NCBI GenBank assembly: GCA_026002265.1
Contig: BOBG01000094.1
Coordinates: 1 to 7,527, forward strand
Length of the DNA: 7,527 nt
Reading direction: 5' to 3'
From: Spirochaetia bacterium
GTDB taxonomy: Bacteria > Spirochaetota > Spirochaetia > Treponematales > Breznakiellaceae
In this document: piece by piece, positions 1 through 5,431 of the stretch
Numbering within the stretch: position 1 is the stretch's first letter
Layout of the letters: each line of letters starts with the position of its first letter
Program-made: the position numbers and the translations under genes
Notes under the pieces: model-generated
The model's input: the letters and a program-made list of their open reading frames with translations, nothing else
Told to the model about the DNA's origin: nothing
Databases searched by the model: none

Positions 1-780
1 AACGACATAATTGAGAAAAAACATCGGAATCCACAGATCGCAGATTACTCCCTCCATAGCTTTAGAGGCTAATAATTGAGCAATTGCCTGATCTAAATAG
101 GATGCATTTTGCCCTTTATTTTCTAAATATTGTTTAAATAAATCATAGGTTACTAAGCGTCCGCTTGAATCGGAGCGTGGAAAACCTTTGTCTATTGAGG
201 GTAAATAAATAATCTTACCAAGATCCGAAATAAGACGTTCTTCAGTACCGGTAAAATTCTCTCCCCGGAACGAAATCACCTGCAAATTATCAAAAAAGGG
301 ATGAATCCATGTGGCTAATTGTTTGAACGCTTCATTAGTATTTTTAAAAGTATGGTTAGCGGCTGGTAAAATCGGAACATTTTCAGGTGCAAGTTGCGGA
401 AATGGAAGTACATAACGATCTTCATTATAATAACACTGTACCTCCATTACGGGCGGCGGAATGACTCTCGCATAAGAACGATCCAAATTTGTGTATATAA
501 CATCCGGTAAAAAAGTCCGTACATATTCATTAGTCACAGTAATAGTCACCACCGAACAAGAAAACTGTATGTTTTTATAGGTGAAGAGAAGCGTCATCTT
601 CATTCGCGGTTTTAGACCGGTTATCGGCTGATTGATATGAAATTGTATTTCTTTACCAACAACGCTAATCACTTTAAACACATACTCAGTCCGGTTTCGG
701 AGGTAACGCACCGGAATTTGCTCGCTATATAACATACTAATAAGAAATTCTTTCTCTATTTGTTTGACGACTGTTGCCAT
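1..780 (-). CDS. PilZ-like protein, 5' part only (runs off left edge)
   Basis: This minus-strand frame is open for all 260 codons from ATG at 780 to the left window edge, so the C-terminus is missing. A GGAG lies 5 bases before the ATG (786-789), which supports this start. Residues 1-95 form a beta-rich N-terminal domain of the kind preceding PilZ domains. Residues 97-105 read TNLDRSYAR, and RSYAR fits the RxxxR c-di-GMP contact motif at the start of a PilZ domain. I do not see a clear (D/N)xSxxG partner motif downstream, so nucleotide binding is uncertain. There is no signal peptide or membrane segment, so it is probably cytoplasmic. The family role is c-di-GMP-dependent control of motility or the cell surface; that is inferred, not shown. 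The gene is more A+T-rich than its neighbours and has very few CCGG sites. It is transcribed divergently from the radical SAM gene. Confidence 0.72.
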   Translation of the reverse strand, partial: MATVVKQIEKEFLISMLYSEQIPVRYLRNRTEYVFKVISVVGKEIQFHINQPITGLKPRMKMTLLFTYKNIQFSCSVVTITVTNEYVRTFLPDVIYTNLDRSYARVIPPPVMEVQCYYNEDRYVLPFPQLAPENVPILPAANHTFKNTNEAFKQLATWIHPFFDNLQVISFRGENFTGTEERLISDLGKIIYLPSIDKGFPRSDSSGRLVTYDLFKQYLENKGQNASYLDQAIAQLLASKAMEGVICDLWIPMFFLNYVV

Positions 781-831
781 ATTTACTCCGGTGCCATCAC
801 GGTACAAGTCACTTACTCAACATCTTTCAAA

Positions 832-860
832 AAGATATAATATTGTAGAGGATTTTTCAA
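832..860 (-). promoter_or_regulatory. Candidate sigma-70 promoter of the PilZ-like gene
   Basis: On the minus strand a TTGAAA (-35, 855-860) is separated by 17 bases from TATCTT (-10, 832-837). This predicts a start near 825 and a leader of about 45 bases. Its -10 overlaps the -10 of the oppositely directed promoter (836-841), so the two could not easily be occupied together. Called by eye. Confidence 0.45.
836..841 (+). promoter_or_regulatory. Candidate -10 element for the radical SAM operon
   Basis: A perfect TATAAT at 836-841 predicts a transcription start near 848, 21 bases before the ATG at 869. No good -35 is found at 16-18 bases spacing, so the promoter may rely on an activator. It overlaps the opposing -10 of the PilZ-like gene. 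Confidence 0.45.
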
Positions 861-868
861 GGGGGATC

Positions 869-1786
869 ATGCAAAATAGCAAAGCAGAACAGTGCGGCTT
901 TTGTCCCCGGAACTGTAGGCCGGAAGCACGGGGACGCTGCGGTGAGACGAATTCCCTCCGGCTCGCTGCAGCGACGATCCACCGAGGCGAAGAGCCTCCA
1001 TTGAGTCAACAGGGGGGATCCGGAACGATCTTTGTCACCGGTTGCAACCTCGGCTGTACCTTTTGCCAAAATATACAAATTTCCCGGCGAGGGTTTGGGC
1101 GGGCGGTTGATAGTGAAGAATTTGCCGGTATCTGCCTGAAATTACAGGAAAAAGGCGCTCAGAATCTCAATATCGTAACCGGTAGTCACATGGCACCGTC
1201 CATTGCGGCCGGATTGCAGCGGGCCCGGGACCAGGGATCTTCTTTACCGGTTTTTTGGAATTCATCGGCTTATGAAAAGGAATCCATTGTTGAGAGCCTT
1301 TCGCCGGTTGTCACCGGTTATCTTCCGGATCTCAAAACGCTGGATCCGGATCTTGCTGATCGTTTTTTCCATGCTCCTGATTATCCAGCAGTTGCAGAAC
1401 GTGCGATTCGTGCGATGATTGCTGACCGGAACCTTCATTACCAGGGTGATTCCCTTGATTCCGGAGTCATCATCCGGCATTTGGTGATTCCCGGTTTTCT
1501 CGATTCGACGCGGAAAGTGCTTGAATGGTTTGCAGAATATGCCCAGGGTAAAGCTCTTGTGTCGGTGATGATGCAGTACACGCCATACGGAAAGGGTCCG
1601 GAACGGGCACTGAATGAAAAGGAGTATGAACAGGTTCTCCAGTGGCTTGATGCGCTCGGCATTGACGGTTTTTATCAGGAATTGGTGCAAGATGAGGAGT
1701 GGCTTCCGGATTTCGGCCGGACAAATCCATTCTCCTCCGAACTTTCGGTCCCGGTGTGGCATTGGACCGGAGGATATGAGCTGTAA
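869..1786 (+). CDS. PflX-type radical SAM protein (COG1313-like, pyruvate formate-lyase activase relative)
   Basis: This 305-residue protein carries the radical SAM cluster motif CX3CX2C at C59, C63 and C66 (GCNLGCTFCQN), which binds a 4Fe-4S cluster and S-adenosylmethionine. Residues 9-24 hold four more cysteines (CGFCPRNC, then RGRCG), a hallmark of the PflX/COG1313 group. Other family landmarks are GGSGTIF before the cluster, LNIVTGSH, YLPDLK, IRHLVIPG and SVMMQYTP. The family resembles glycyl-radical activases, but its substrate is unknown. I chose ATG 869 because AAGGGGG stands just upstream and the -10 at 836 lies inside any longer form. The frame is open back to a TTG at 764, which would overlap the divergent PilZ-like gene. 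The stop TAA shares one base with the next gene's ATG, implying translational coupling. Confidence 0.9.
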   Translation: MQNSKAEQCGFCPRNCRPEARGRCGETNSLRLAAATIHRGEEPPLSQQGGSGTIFVTGCNLGCTFCQNIQISRRGFGRAVDSEEFAGICLKLQEKGAQNLNIVTGSHMAPSIAAGLQRARDQGSSLPVFWNSSAYEKESIVESLSPVVTGYLPDLKTLDPDLADRFFHAPDYPAVAERAIRAMIADRNLHYQGDSLDSGVIIRHLVIPGFLDSTRKVLEWFAEYAQGKALVSVMMQYTPYGKGPERALNEKEYEQVLQWLDALGIDGFYQELVQDEEWLPDFGRTNPFSSELSVPVWHWTGGYEL

Positions 1787-2829
1787 TGTACACCCGGGAA
1801 ATTGTACCGGCGCGCGAAAACATTCTCGACCATGGCAGGGCCACAGCCGGAACATGGGACGCACCCTTTGATTCTCTGAATCTCCTCGACATCCGCACCT
1901 CAAAATGTAAAATTCCAGCATGGATTTTAAATTCCCGGCTTAAGGAATGGGAATCCTTCAAGATTCATGGCGAACGCTTTTTTTTAAGCATGGTTTTTGG
2001 AACAGTCAAGTCCTACCGGCTCTTGTCCGTTTTTTTGTTTGACCGAAGTACAGAAGAGCGTTTTCATTTTACCCAATTTATTCCATTCGGCGGGCGGCGG
2101 CCTCCGCAGAATCTCTCCAATTCGTCCATCGATCTCCGGGGATCCACAGTTTTTTTCCGGGTACATAATTGGCTGGATGCACAGCATATCCGAATCGATC
2201 TTGATATCGAAGCGACCCGGAAACGTCCTCCTTTGACCATTCACCTTGAGTATGTTCTTGAGCCGGATATGCAGCCGTTGGTCTTAAGTCTTTTATTTCC
2301 AAGCAGTTTGCCCATGTATGCCTACAAAATGGTGACGCGGGTTCGCGGGGATATTGTCTTAGGCGGACGTCATTCCGCACTCAATCCGGATCGTACAACC
2401 GGAATTGTTTGCGATAATAAAGGCTACTATCCCTACCGGATGCGCTCAACATGGTGCAGCAGTTCCGGGCTGGATCCGGAGGGTCATTCTTTTGGGTTCA
2501 GTCTTGCGGAAAATCAAGCCACCGACACCTATAAAAATAACGAAAATGCACTCTGGTATGATAAGATCCGTACTGTGCTTCCTCCGGTACAGATCACGAT
2601 GCCGGAAGGAATTGAAAAAAATTGGATCATTCAAGATTTGGAAGGCATGGTGGATCTGGTTTTTAGCCCGCAGCAGCTGGTCAGAAGCGCACTCAACTTG
2701 TTTTTGAGCAAATTTGACTACTGCGCCCCCTTCGGCGTCTACAACGGCTTTCTCGTTAGCGCCTCCGGAATCCAGATTCCGATCCGCAATGCCCCCGGCT
2801 GGGGTGAAAAATTGTATATGAGAATCTGA
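1786..2829 (+). CDS. DUF2804 family protein
   Basis: This 347-residue protein of unknown function begins at the ATG within the TAATG overlap with the radical SAM stop, so the two are almost certainly one transcript with coupled translation. Its length and pattern match DUF2804: an N-terminal RxIVPARENILDHG-like start, a beta-rich centre, and a C-terminal section containing NENALWYDKIRTVLPPVQI, DLEGMVDLVFSP and a final APFGVYNGFL segment. Family identification rests on recognition of these segments, not on a search. No signal peptide, transmembrane helix or catalytic motif is evident. DUF2804 has been compared with lipocalin-like hydroxyneurosporene-synthase-type folds, but I would not assign an activity. 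The coupled radical SAM gene makes a shared pathway plausible, though this is inference. Confidence 0.82.
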   Translation: MYTREIVPARENILDHGRATAGTWDAPFDSLNLLDIRTSKCKIPAWILNSRLKEWESFKIHGERFFLSMVFGTVKSYRLLSVFLFDRSTEERFHFTQFIPFGGRRPPQNLSNSSIDLRGSTVFFRVHNWLDAQHIRIDLDIEATRKRPPLTIHLEYVLEPDMQPLVLSLLFPSSLPMYAYKMVTRVRGDIVLGGRHSALNPDRTTGIVCDNKGYYPYRMRSTWCSSSGLDPEGHSFGFSLAENQATDTYKNNENALWYDKIRTVLPPVQITMPEGIEKNWIIQDLEGMVDLVFSPQQLVRSALNLFLSKFDYCAPFGVYNGFLVSASGIQIPIRNAPGWGEKLYMRI

Positions 2830-2833
2830 TTTT

Positions 2834-2856
2834 ATCCACGAATGTACACGTTGGAT
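2834..2856. terminator. Weak hairpin between convergent DUF2804 and pgsA genes
   Basis: ATCCACG (2834-2840) can pair with CGT plus GGAT (2849-2856) around an 8-base loop, with a single bulged T at 2852. It sits in the 28-base gap between two convergent stop codons, where a bidirectional terminator is expected. No clean U-run follows on either strand, so this is only a possible terminator. Confidence 0.25.
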
Positions 2857-2857
2857 T

Positions 2858-3433
2858 TCATACTGTTTTAAACACAGAACCGAAGTGAATGAGATAGTCG
2901 ATACATGATATGTAGGCAAGAATTGTACAAAGACCGGCAAGGGCAAATCCAACCCAATCCGGCGCTACAAAAGTGGAAATTCCGGTTCTACTATATAATT
3001 CGAATGCAAGCATATAAAAACCGGTAAAAACATAACAAATTGTTTTTAATTTTCCGCCTTTCCGGGCGCCGATTGCAACACCTTGTTTAATGGAAAGTAA
3101 CCGCAAAAACAGCATGGCAAATTCCCGGTACACAATGAGCATAAAGAGAATCCCCGGAAAAAAACCGGCCAGCGTAAAACAAAAAAAGGTTGTAAGGTGG
3201 AGTACTACATCGGCAAACGGATCGAATATTTTCCCAAAATCACTGACTTGTTTTAATTTCCGGGCAAAATATCCATCAAGAAAATCAGTAAATTCTGCAC
3301 CGGCAAGGAGTACTATAAGAATCGCCAGTACCGGCAGGGAATATTTCCCATTATGTGCTGCAAAAAGATAACAACATAAAAAAACCGGTGCGAAAAAAAG
3401 CCTTGCCGCAGTGAATTTATCAGCAACTCTCAT
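2858..3433 (-). CDS. pgsA: CDP-alcohol phosphatidyltransferase, probably phosphatidylglycerophosphate synthase
   Basis: The family signature D(x2)DG(x2)AR(x8)G(x3)D(x3)D is complete: D50, D53, G54, A57, R58, G67, D71 and D75, counted from the ATG at 3433. These aspartates bind the metal ions used to transfer a phosphatidyl group from CDP-diacylglycerol to an alcohol. Several hydrophobic stretches (about residues 11-27, 32-46, 76-105, 135-150 and 160-185) give the multi-pass membrane layout. The 191-residue length and the FTDFLDGYFAR context favour PgsA (glycerol-3-phosphate acceptor) over other family members, but the acceptor cannot be proven from the sequence. It lies 54 bases downstream of ispE and probably shares its transcript. 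The start is uncertain: an in-frame ATG at 3454 has AAGGGG directly abutting it, too close to act, while 3433 has no Shine-Dalgarno. Confidence 0.85.
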   Translation of the reverse strand: MRVADKFTAARLFFAPVFLCCYLFAAHNGKYSLPVLAILIVLLAGAEFTDFLDGYFARKLKQVSDFGKIFDPFADVVLHLTTFFCFTLAGFFPGILFMLIVYREFAMLFLRLLSIKQGVAIGARKGGKLKTICYVFTGFYMLAFELYSRTGISTFVAPDWVGFALAGLCTILAYISCIDYLIHFGSVFKTV

Positions 3434-3441
3434 AGTATATG

Positions 3442-3470
3442 AGTGTACCGGCATCCCCTTAACGAGTCAA
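3442..3470 (-). promoter_or_regulatory. Possible internal promoter before pgsA
   Basis: On the minus strand TTGACT (3465-3470) and TACACT (3442-3447) are 17 bases apart. The predicted start near 3435 would leave only two bases before the ATG at 3433. This would explain the missing ribosome-binding site but is a by-eye match in a spacer already reachable from ispE. Confidence 0.25.
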
Positions 3471-3487
3471 CCGGAAATCTGTCTTTC

Positions 3488-4324
3488 TTAAAGCTGTTCA
3501 CACACAACAAAAGGCCATTTTTCGGAGAGTATGGCTGCGCTGCGTTTTGCCTGATCCGGATCCTGATAGATGCCGAAACACGAAGAACCGGATCCTGATA
3601 AACCAGAAAAGTCAGCATTTTCCAAATCTTCGAGAAGAAATTTATAGGCAAAATGCCCATACGCCATCAGTACCGGCAAAAAGTCATTGAAATAATGCCA
3701 TTGACAAGGTGGAGTTGCCAGTGCAGCGATCAACTGACTGCGGTCATTCGTGGTAAATGGCAACCCATTTTGATCCCGGTAGGAATCCAGCCACCGGTAT
3801 GCAGATGCTGTACTGCTTTGAAAACCCGGATACACCAGAACTATTGAAAGTCCATCTGGATAAGGAATTGGACTACAGATTTCACCCCGGCCCTCGACCC
3901 ATGCCGCTCCGCCTGAAAGGAAAAAAGCCCCATCACTCCCTATTTCCTCCGCCATAGCGCGGAATAACTCCGGACTAACGATTGATCCTGCAAGATGATC
4001 AAGTGCTTTTAATGTTGTAATTGCGTTTGACGAGCCTCCACCCAACCCCGCCCCAATGGGAATCCTTTTTTCAACCTGAATCCGGATCTTCTCTGTCCAG
4101 CCAGTATAGTTCCGGAACAGTTGAATGGCCCGCTGGATGCTGTTTTCTTCTGGTACTGCTAAACCGGAAAATTGTAGTGCATCTTCTACAGCACATTCAA
4201 CATGCAAGATATCTCCAAATCGGAGTGCCAGCATAATACTCTCTATTCGGTGAAACCCGTCAGGGTTTTTTTCGTAGACACCAAGGTGCAGATTAACTTT
4301 TGCCGGTGAATCGATTGTCAGCAT
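3488..4324 (-). CDS. ispE: 4-diphosphocytidyl-2-C-methyl-D-erythritol kinase
   Basis: IspE phosphorylates 4-diphosphocytidyl-methylerythritol with ATP in the DXP/MEP pathway to isopentenyl diphosphate; it is a cytoplasmic GHMP kinase. All family landmarks are present in 278 residues: PAKVNLHLGV at 7-16 with K9, DGFH at 22-25, the ATP-binding glycine loop PIGAGLGGGSSNA at 89-101, IGSDGAFFLSGG with the catalytic-type D131, NDF at about 213-215, and the third GHMP motif GLSGSGSSCF at 241-250. Length is normal (usually 280-300). The start ATG at 4324 gives the canonical N-terminus; only a weak GGA lies upstream. It heads a minus-strand unit with pgsA, joining isoprenoid and phospholipid precursor supply. 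It diverges from rlpA across a spacer rich in repeated motifs. Confidence 0.96.
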   Translation of the reverse strand: MLTIDSPAKVNLHLGVYEKNPDGFHRIESIMLALRFGDILHVECAVEDALQFSGLAVPEENSIQRAIQLFRNYTGWTEKIRIQVEKRIPIGAGLGGGSSNAITTLKALDHLAGSIVSPELFRAMAEEIGSDGAFFLSGGAAWVEGRGEICSPIPYPDGLSIVLVYPGFQSSTASAYRWLDSYRDQNGLPFTTNDRSQLIAALATPPCQWHYFNDFLPVLMAYGHFAYKFLLEDLENADFSGLSGSGSSCFGIYQDPDQAKRSAAILSEKWPFVVCEQL

Positions 4325-4344
4325 ATATACTATTCCAAAATAGT

Positions 4345-4373
4345 AGTATATATAGAAATGAGAAAATAGTAAA
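4345..4373 (-). promoter_or_regulatory. Candidate promoter of ispE-pgsA
   Basis: On the minus strand TTTACT (-35, 4368-4373) is followed after 17 bases by TATACT (-10, 4345-4350). The predicted transcription start is near 4338, a leader of about 14 bases. A TATTCCA motif copy (4331-4337, plus-strand reading) lies immediately downstream of the predicted start. Confidence 0.5.
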
Positions 4374-4426
4374 GAGTAGGAACTAAAGAAACAATGGAAA
4401 GAAGATATAACTACGATTTTTTATTT

Positions 4427-4447
4427 TATTCCATTCCCATTGGAATA
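4427..4447. promoter_or_regulatory. Inverted repeat TATTCCA-N7-TGGAATA, operator-like
   Basis: TATTCCA at 4427-4433 and its exact complement TGGAATA at 4441-4447 form 7-base arms around a 7-base spacer, 14 bases centre to centre. This is a typical geometry for a dimeric regulator site. Further copies of the half-site are at 4331-4337 and 4521-4527. The binding protein is unknown. Confidence 0.4.
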
Positions 4448-4458
4448 GGGTAGCAATT
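4441..4458 (+). repeat. Direct repeat copy 1 (TGGAATA-NN-GTAGCAATT)
   Basis: Matches 4521-4538 at 16 of 18 positions; only the two central bases differ (GG here, CT there). Its first seven bases are also the right arm of the inverted repeat at 4427-4447. Confidence 0.6.
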
Positions 4459-4520
4459 CCCAACGGATTGTTAGTATCAACCCGGTATGGAAGATGATTG
4501 GCAAGTTTAGGCTATTCTTC

Positions 4521-4538
4521 TGGAATACTGTAGCAATT
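4521..4538 (+). repeat. Direct repeat copy 2 (TGGAATA-NN-GTAGCAATT)
   Basis: Second copy, starting exactly 80 bases after the first. It is preceded by TATTC at 4513-4517, giving a shorter inverted repeat with GAATA at 4523-4527. Confidence 0.6.
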
Positions 4539-4591
4539 GCTTCTTAGTTTGCCAGATGTGAATCCTTTGCGGTGGTCACCTTCGCCATCAT

Positions 4592-4605
4592 CCGGAACAT
4601 TCCGG
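4592..4605. repeat. Palindrome CCGGAA-CA-TTCCGG
   Basis: Perfect 6-base arms around a 2-base centre, followed at once by a further CCGG so that 4602-4609 reads CCGGCCGG. It may be a protein site or simply an expression of the regional CCGG bias. Confidence 0.4.
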
Positions 4606-4641
4606 CCGGTGTACTGATATTTACACTTAAAAAAGAAAGAC

Positions 4642-4670
4642 TGAGAAACTTTTCCCGGCCGGATTTCTCA
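4642..4670. repeat. Inverted repeat TGAGAAA ... TTTCTCA with GC core
   Basis: TGAGAAA (4642-4648) pairs with TTTCTCA (4664-4670). Inside, TCC (4653-4655) can pair with GGA (4661-4663) across a CGGCC loop, leaving one 4-base bulge. On the minus strand a T-rich tract (4641-4625) follows the hairpin, as in a terminator, yet no minus-strand gene ends here. It could instead be a site upstream of the rlpA promoter. Confidence 0.4.
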
Positions 4671-4680
4671 TGAGGATCAC

Positions 4681-4709
4681 TAGCCAATTTTCATAATAGT
4701 GCCGATAAT
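4681..4709 (+). promoter_or_regulatory. Candidate promoter of rlpA, giving a near-leaderless mRNA
   Basis: TAGCCA (-35, 4681-4686, 4 of 6) and GATAAT (-10, 4704-4709, 5 of 6) are 17 bases apart. The predicted start at about 4716 falls next to the ATG at 4717. This agrees with the absence of any Shine-Dalgarno before that ATG. Confidence 0.4.
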
Positions 4710-4716
4710 AAATACT

Positions 4717-5421
4717 ATGAAACGCATTATCGCAGTACTAGTCAGTAGTTTTGTTGTAAGCACTTTTTGTGTAGCGCAAACACCGGGTGTTTTTCGTCAA
4801 GAAGGTGTCGCTTCATGGTATGGGACGGAACTTGCGGGGAGTAAAACCGCTTCAGGTGAAGTATACGATCCGGCAAAACTCACCGCTGCCCACCAAACGA
4901 TTCCCTTTGGAACTCTGGTGACGGTAACCAACAAGGCTAATAATCGTACAGTGACGGTCCGGATAAATGATCGAGGTCCCTTGGTTCCAGACCGGATCAT
5001 AGACTTGTCTCAGGCCGCAGCAGAGCAGCTTGACATGATCGACTCCGGTATCGCAGTAGTATCACTTGAAAGCGCTACTGCTGCACAAGAGCCGGGTACG
5101 CTATCTCCTGATCAGACCACAGGTTCCCCGGAAGCGCAGACAGCAGTCGCTAATATAAAACCCGGCTTTCCGCAACTGGGTACCGGTAAACGCTACCGGA
5201 TTCAGGTTGGATCTTTTCTTGTTGTGCAGAATGCTAAAAACGCATTCGATATATTGACGAATATGGATCTGGAGCCTGCCTATGAAAGATTTGAAAAAGA
5301 TGGTAGTATAACATTTTACCGGGTCGTACTTACTGGCATCAAACCAGAGGATGTGCCGGTCATAGCCGAGAAACTAGCAACTGCCGGATTTTTAGAAGCT
5401 CTGATCCGGGAAGAACGTTAA
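4717..5421 (+). CDS. rlpA: RlpA-like septal/cell-wall protein with DPBB and SPOR domains
   Basis: The 234-residue product opens with a signal peptide: K2-R3, a hydrophobic run to about residue 19, and a likely signal peptidase I cut after CVA (20). The C18 context lacks a proper lipobox, so a lipoprotein is unlikely. Residues 29-107 are a double-psi beta-barrel (GVASWYG, SGEVYDP, TAAHQTIPFGT, VRINDRGP, IDLS). The residues corresponding to the catalytic set of RlpA lytic transglycosylase appear present: E48, H59 and D85. After a Ser/Thr/Gln-rich linker (about 120-155), residues 158-234 form a SPOR domain (RYRIQVGSF, FYRVVLTG), which binds denuded septal peptidoglycan. ATG 4717 is preferred over an in-frame GTG at 4699 because it starts the signal peptide directly; neither has a ribosome-binding site. 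DUF4838 follows after 10 bases. Confidence 0.92.
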   Translation: MKRIIAVLVSSFVVSTFCVAQTPGVFRQEGVASWYGTELAGSKTASGEVYDPAKLTAAHQTIPFGTLVTVTNKANNRTVTVRINDRGPLVPDRIIDLSQAAAEQLDMIDSGIAVVSLESATAAQEPGTLSPDQTTGSPEAQTAVANIKPGFPQLGTGKRYRIQVGSFLVVQNAKNAFDILTNMDLEPAYERFEKDGSITFYRVVLTGIKPEDVPVIAEKLATAGFLEALIREER

Positions 5422-5431
5422 GTCTCCCGAG

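Larger units (their letters stand above)
4325..4716. other. Divergent spacer between ispE and rlpA, no convincing gene
   Basis: This 392-base stretch separates two divergent genes. The left half is A+T-rich and holds the ispE promoter and four copies of TGGAATA/TATTCCA (4331, 4427, 4441, 4521). The right half (about 4565-4670) is richer in G+C and holds two CCGGCCGG sequences and two inverted repeats. A 19-codon ORF (4394-4453, plus) and a 47-codon TTG-start ORF (4687-4544, minus) exist, but neither has a ribosome-binding site. I see no tRNA, riboswitch or clear small-RNA signature. Confidence 0.6.

Noticed and set aside
764..868. TTG-initiated 35-codon N-terminal extension of the radical SAM protein
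   Set aside because: It overlaps the divergent gene's start, includes the promoter -10 at 836, has no ribosome site, and adds residues before the conserved cysteine-rich N-terminus. ATG 869 has AAGGGGG upstream.
1262..1961. Long minus-strand ORFs of 219 and 163 codons opposite the radical SAM gene
   Set aside because: Both are shadows of a strongly recognisable gene and give Arg/His/Pro/Ser-rich, family-less products.
2446..2952. Minus-strand 168-codon ORF overlapping DUF2804 and the end of pgsA
   Set aside because: It crosses two better-supported genes and shows no recognisable domain.
3434..3454. Upstream ATG (3454) as the start of pgsA
   Set aside because: AAGGGG abuts the ATG with no spacing, and the added residues precede the usual N-terminus of the family. 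Kept only as an alternative.
4394..4453. 19-codon plus-strand ORF in the ispE-rlpA spacer
   Set aside because: No ribosome site at proper distance and it lies over the AT-rich inverted repeat; chance length.
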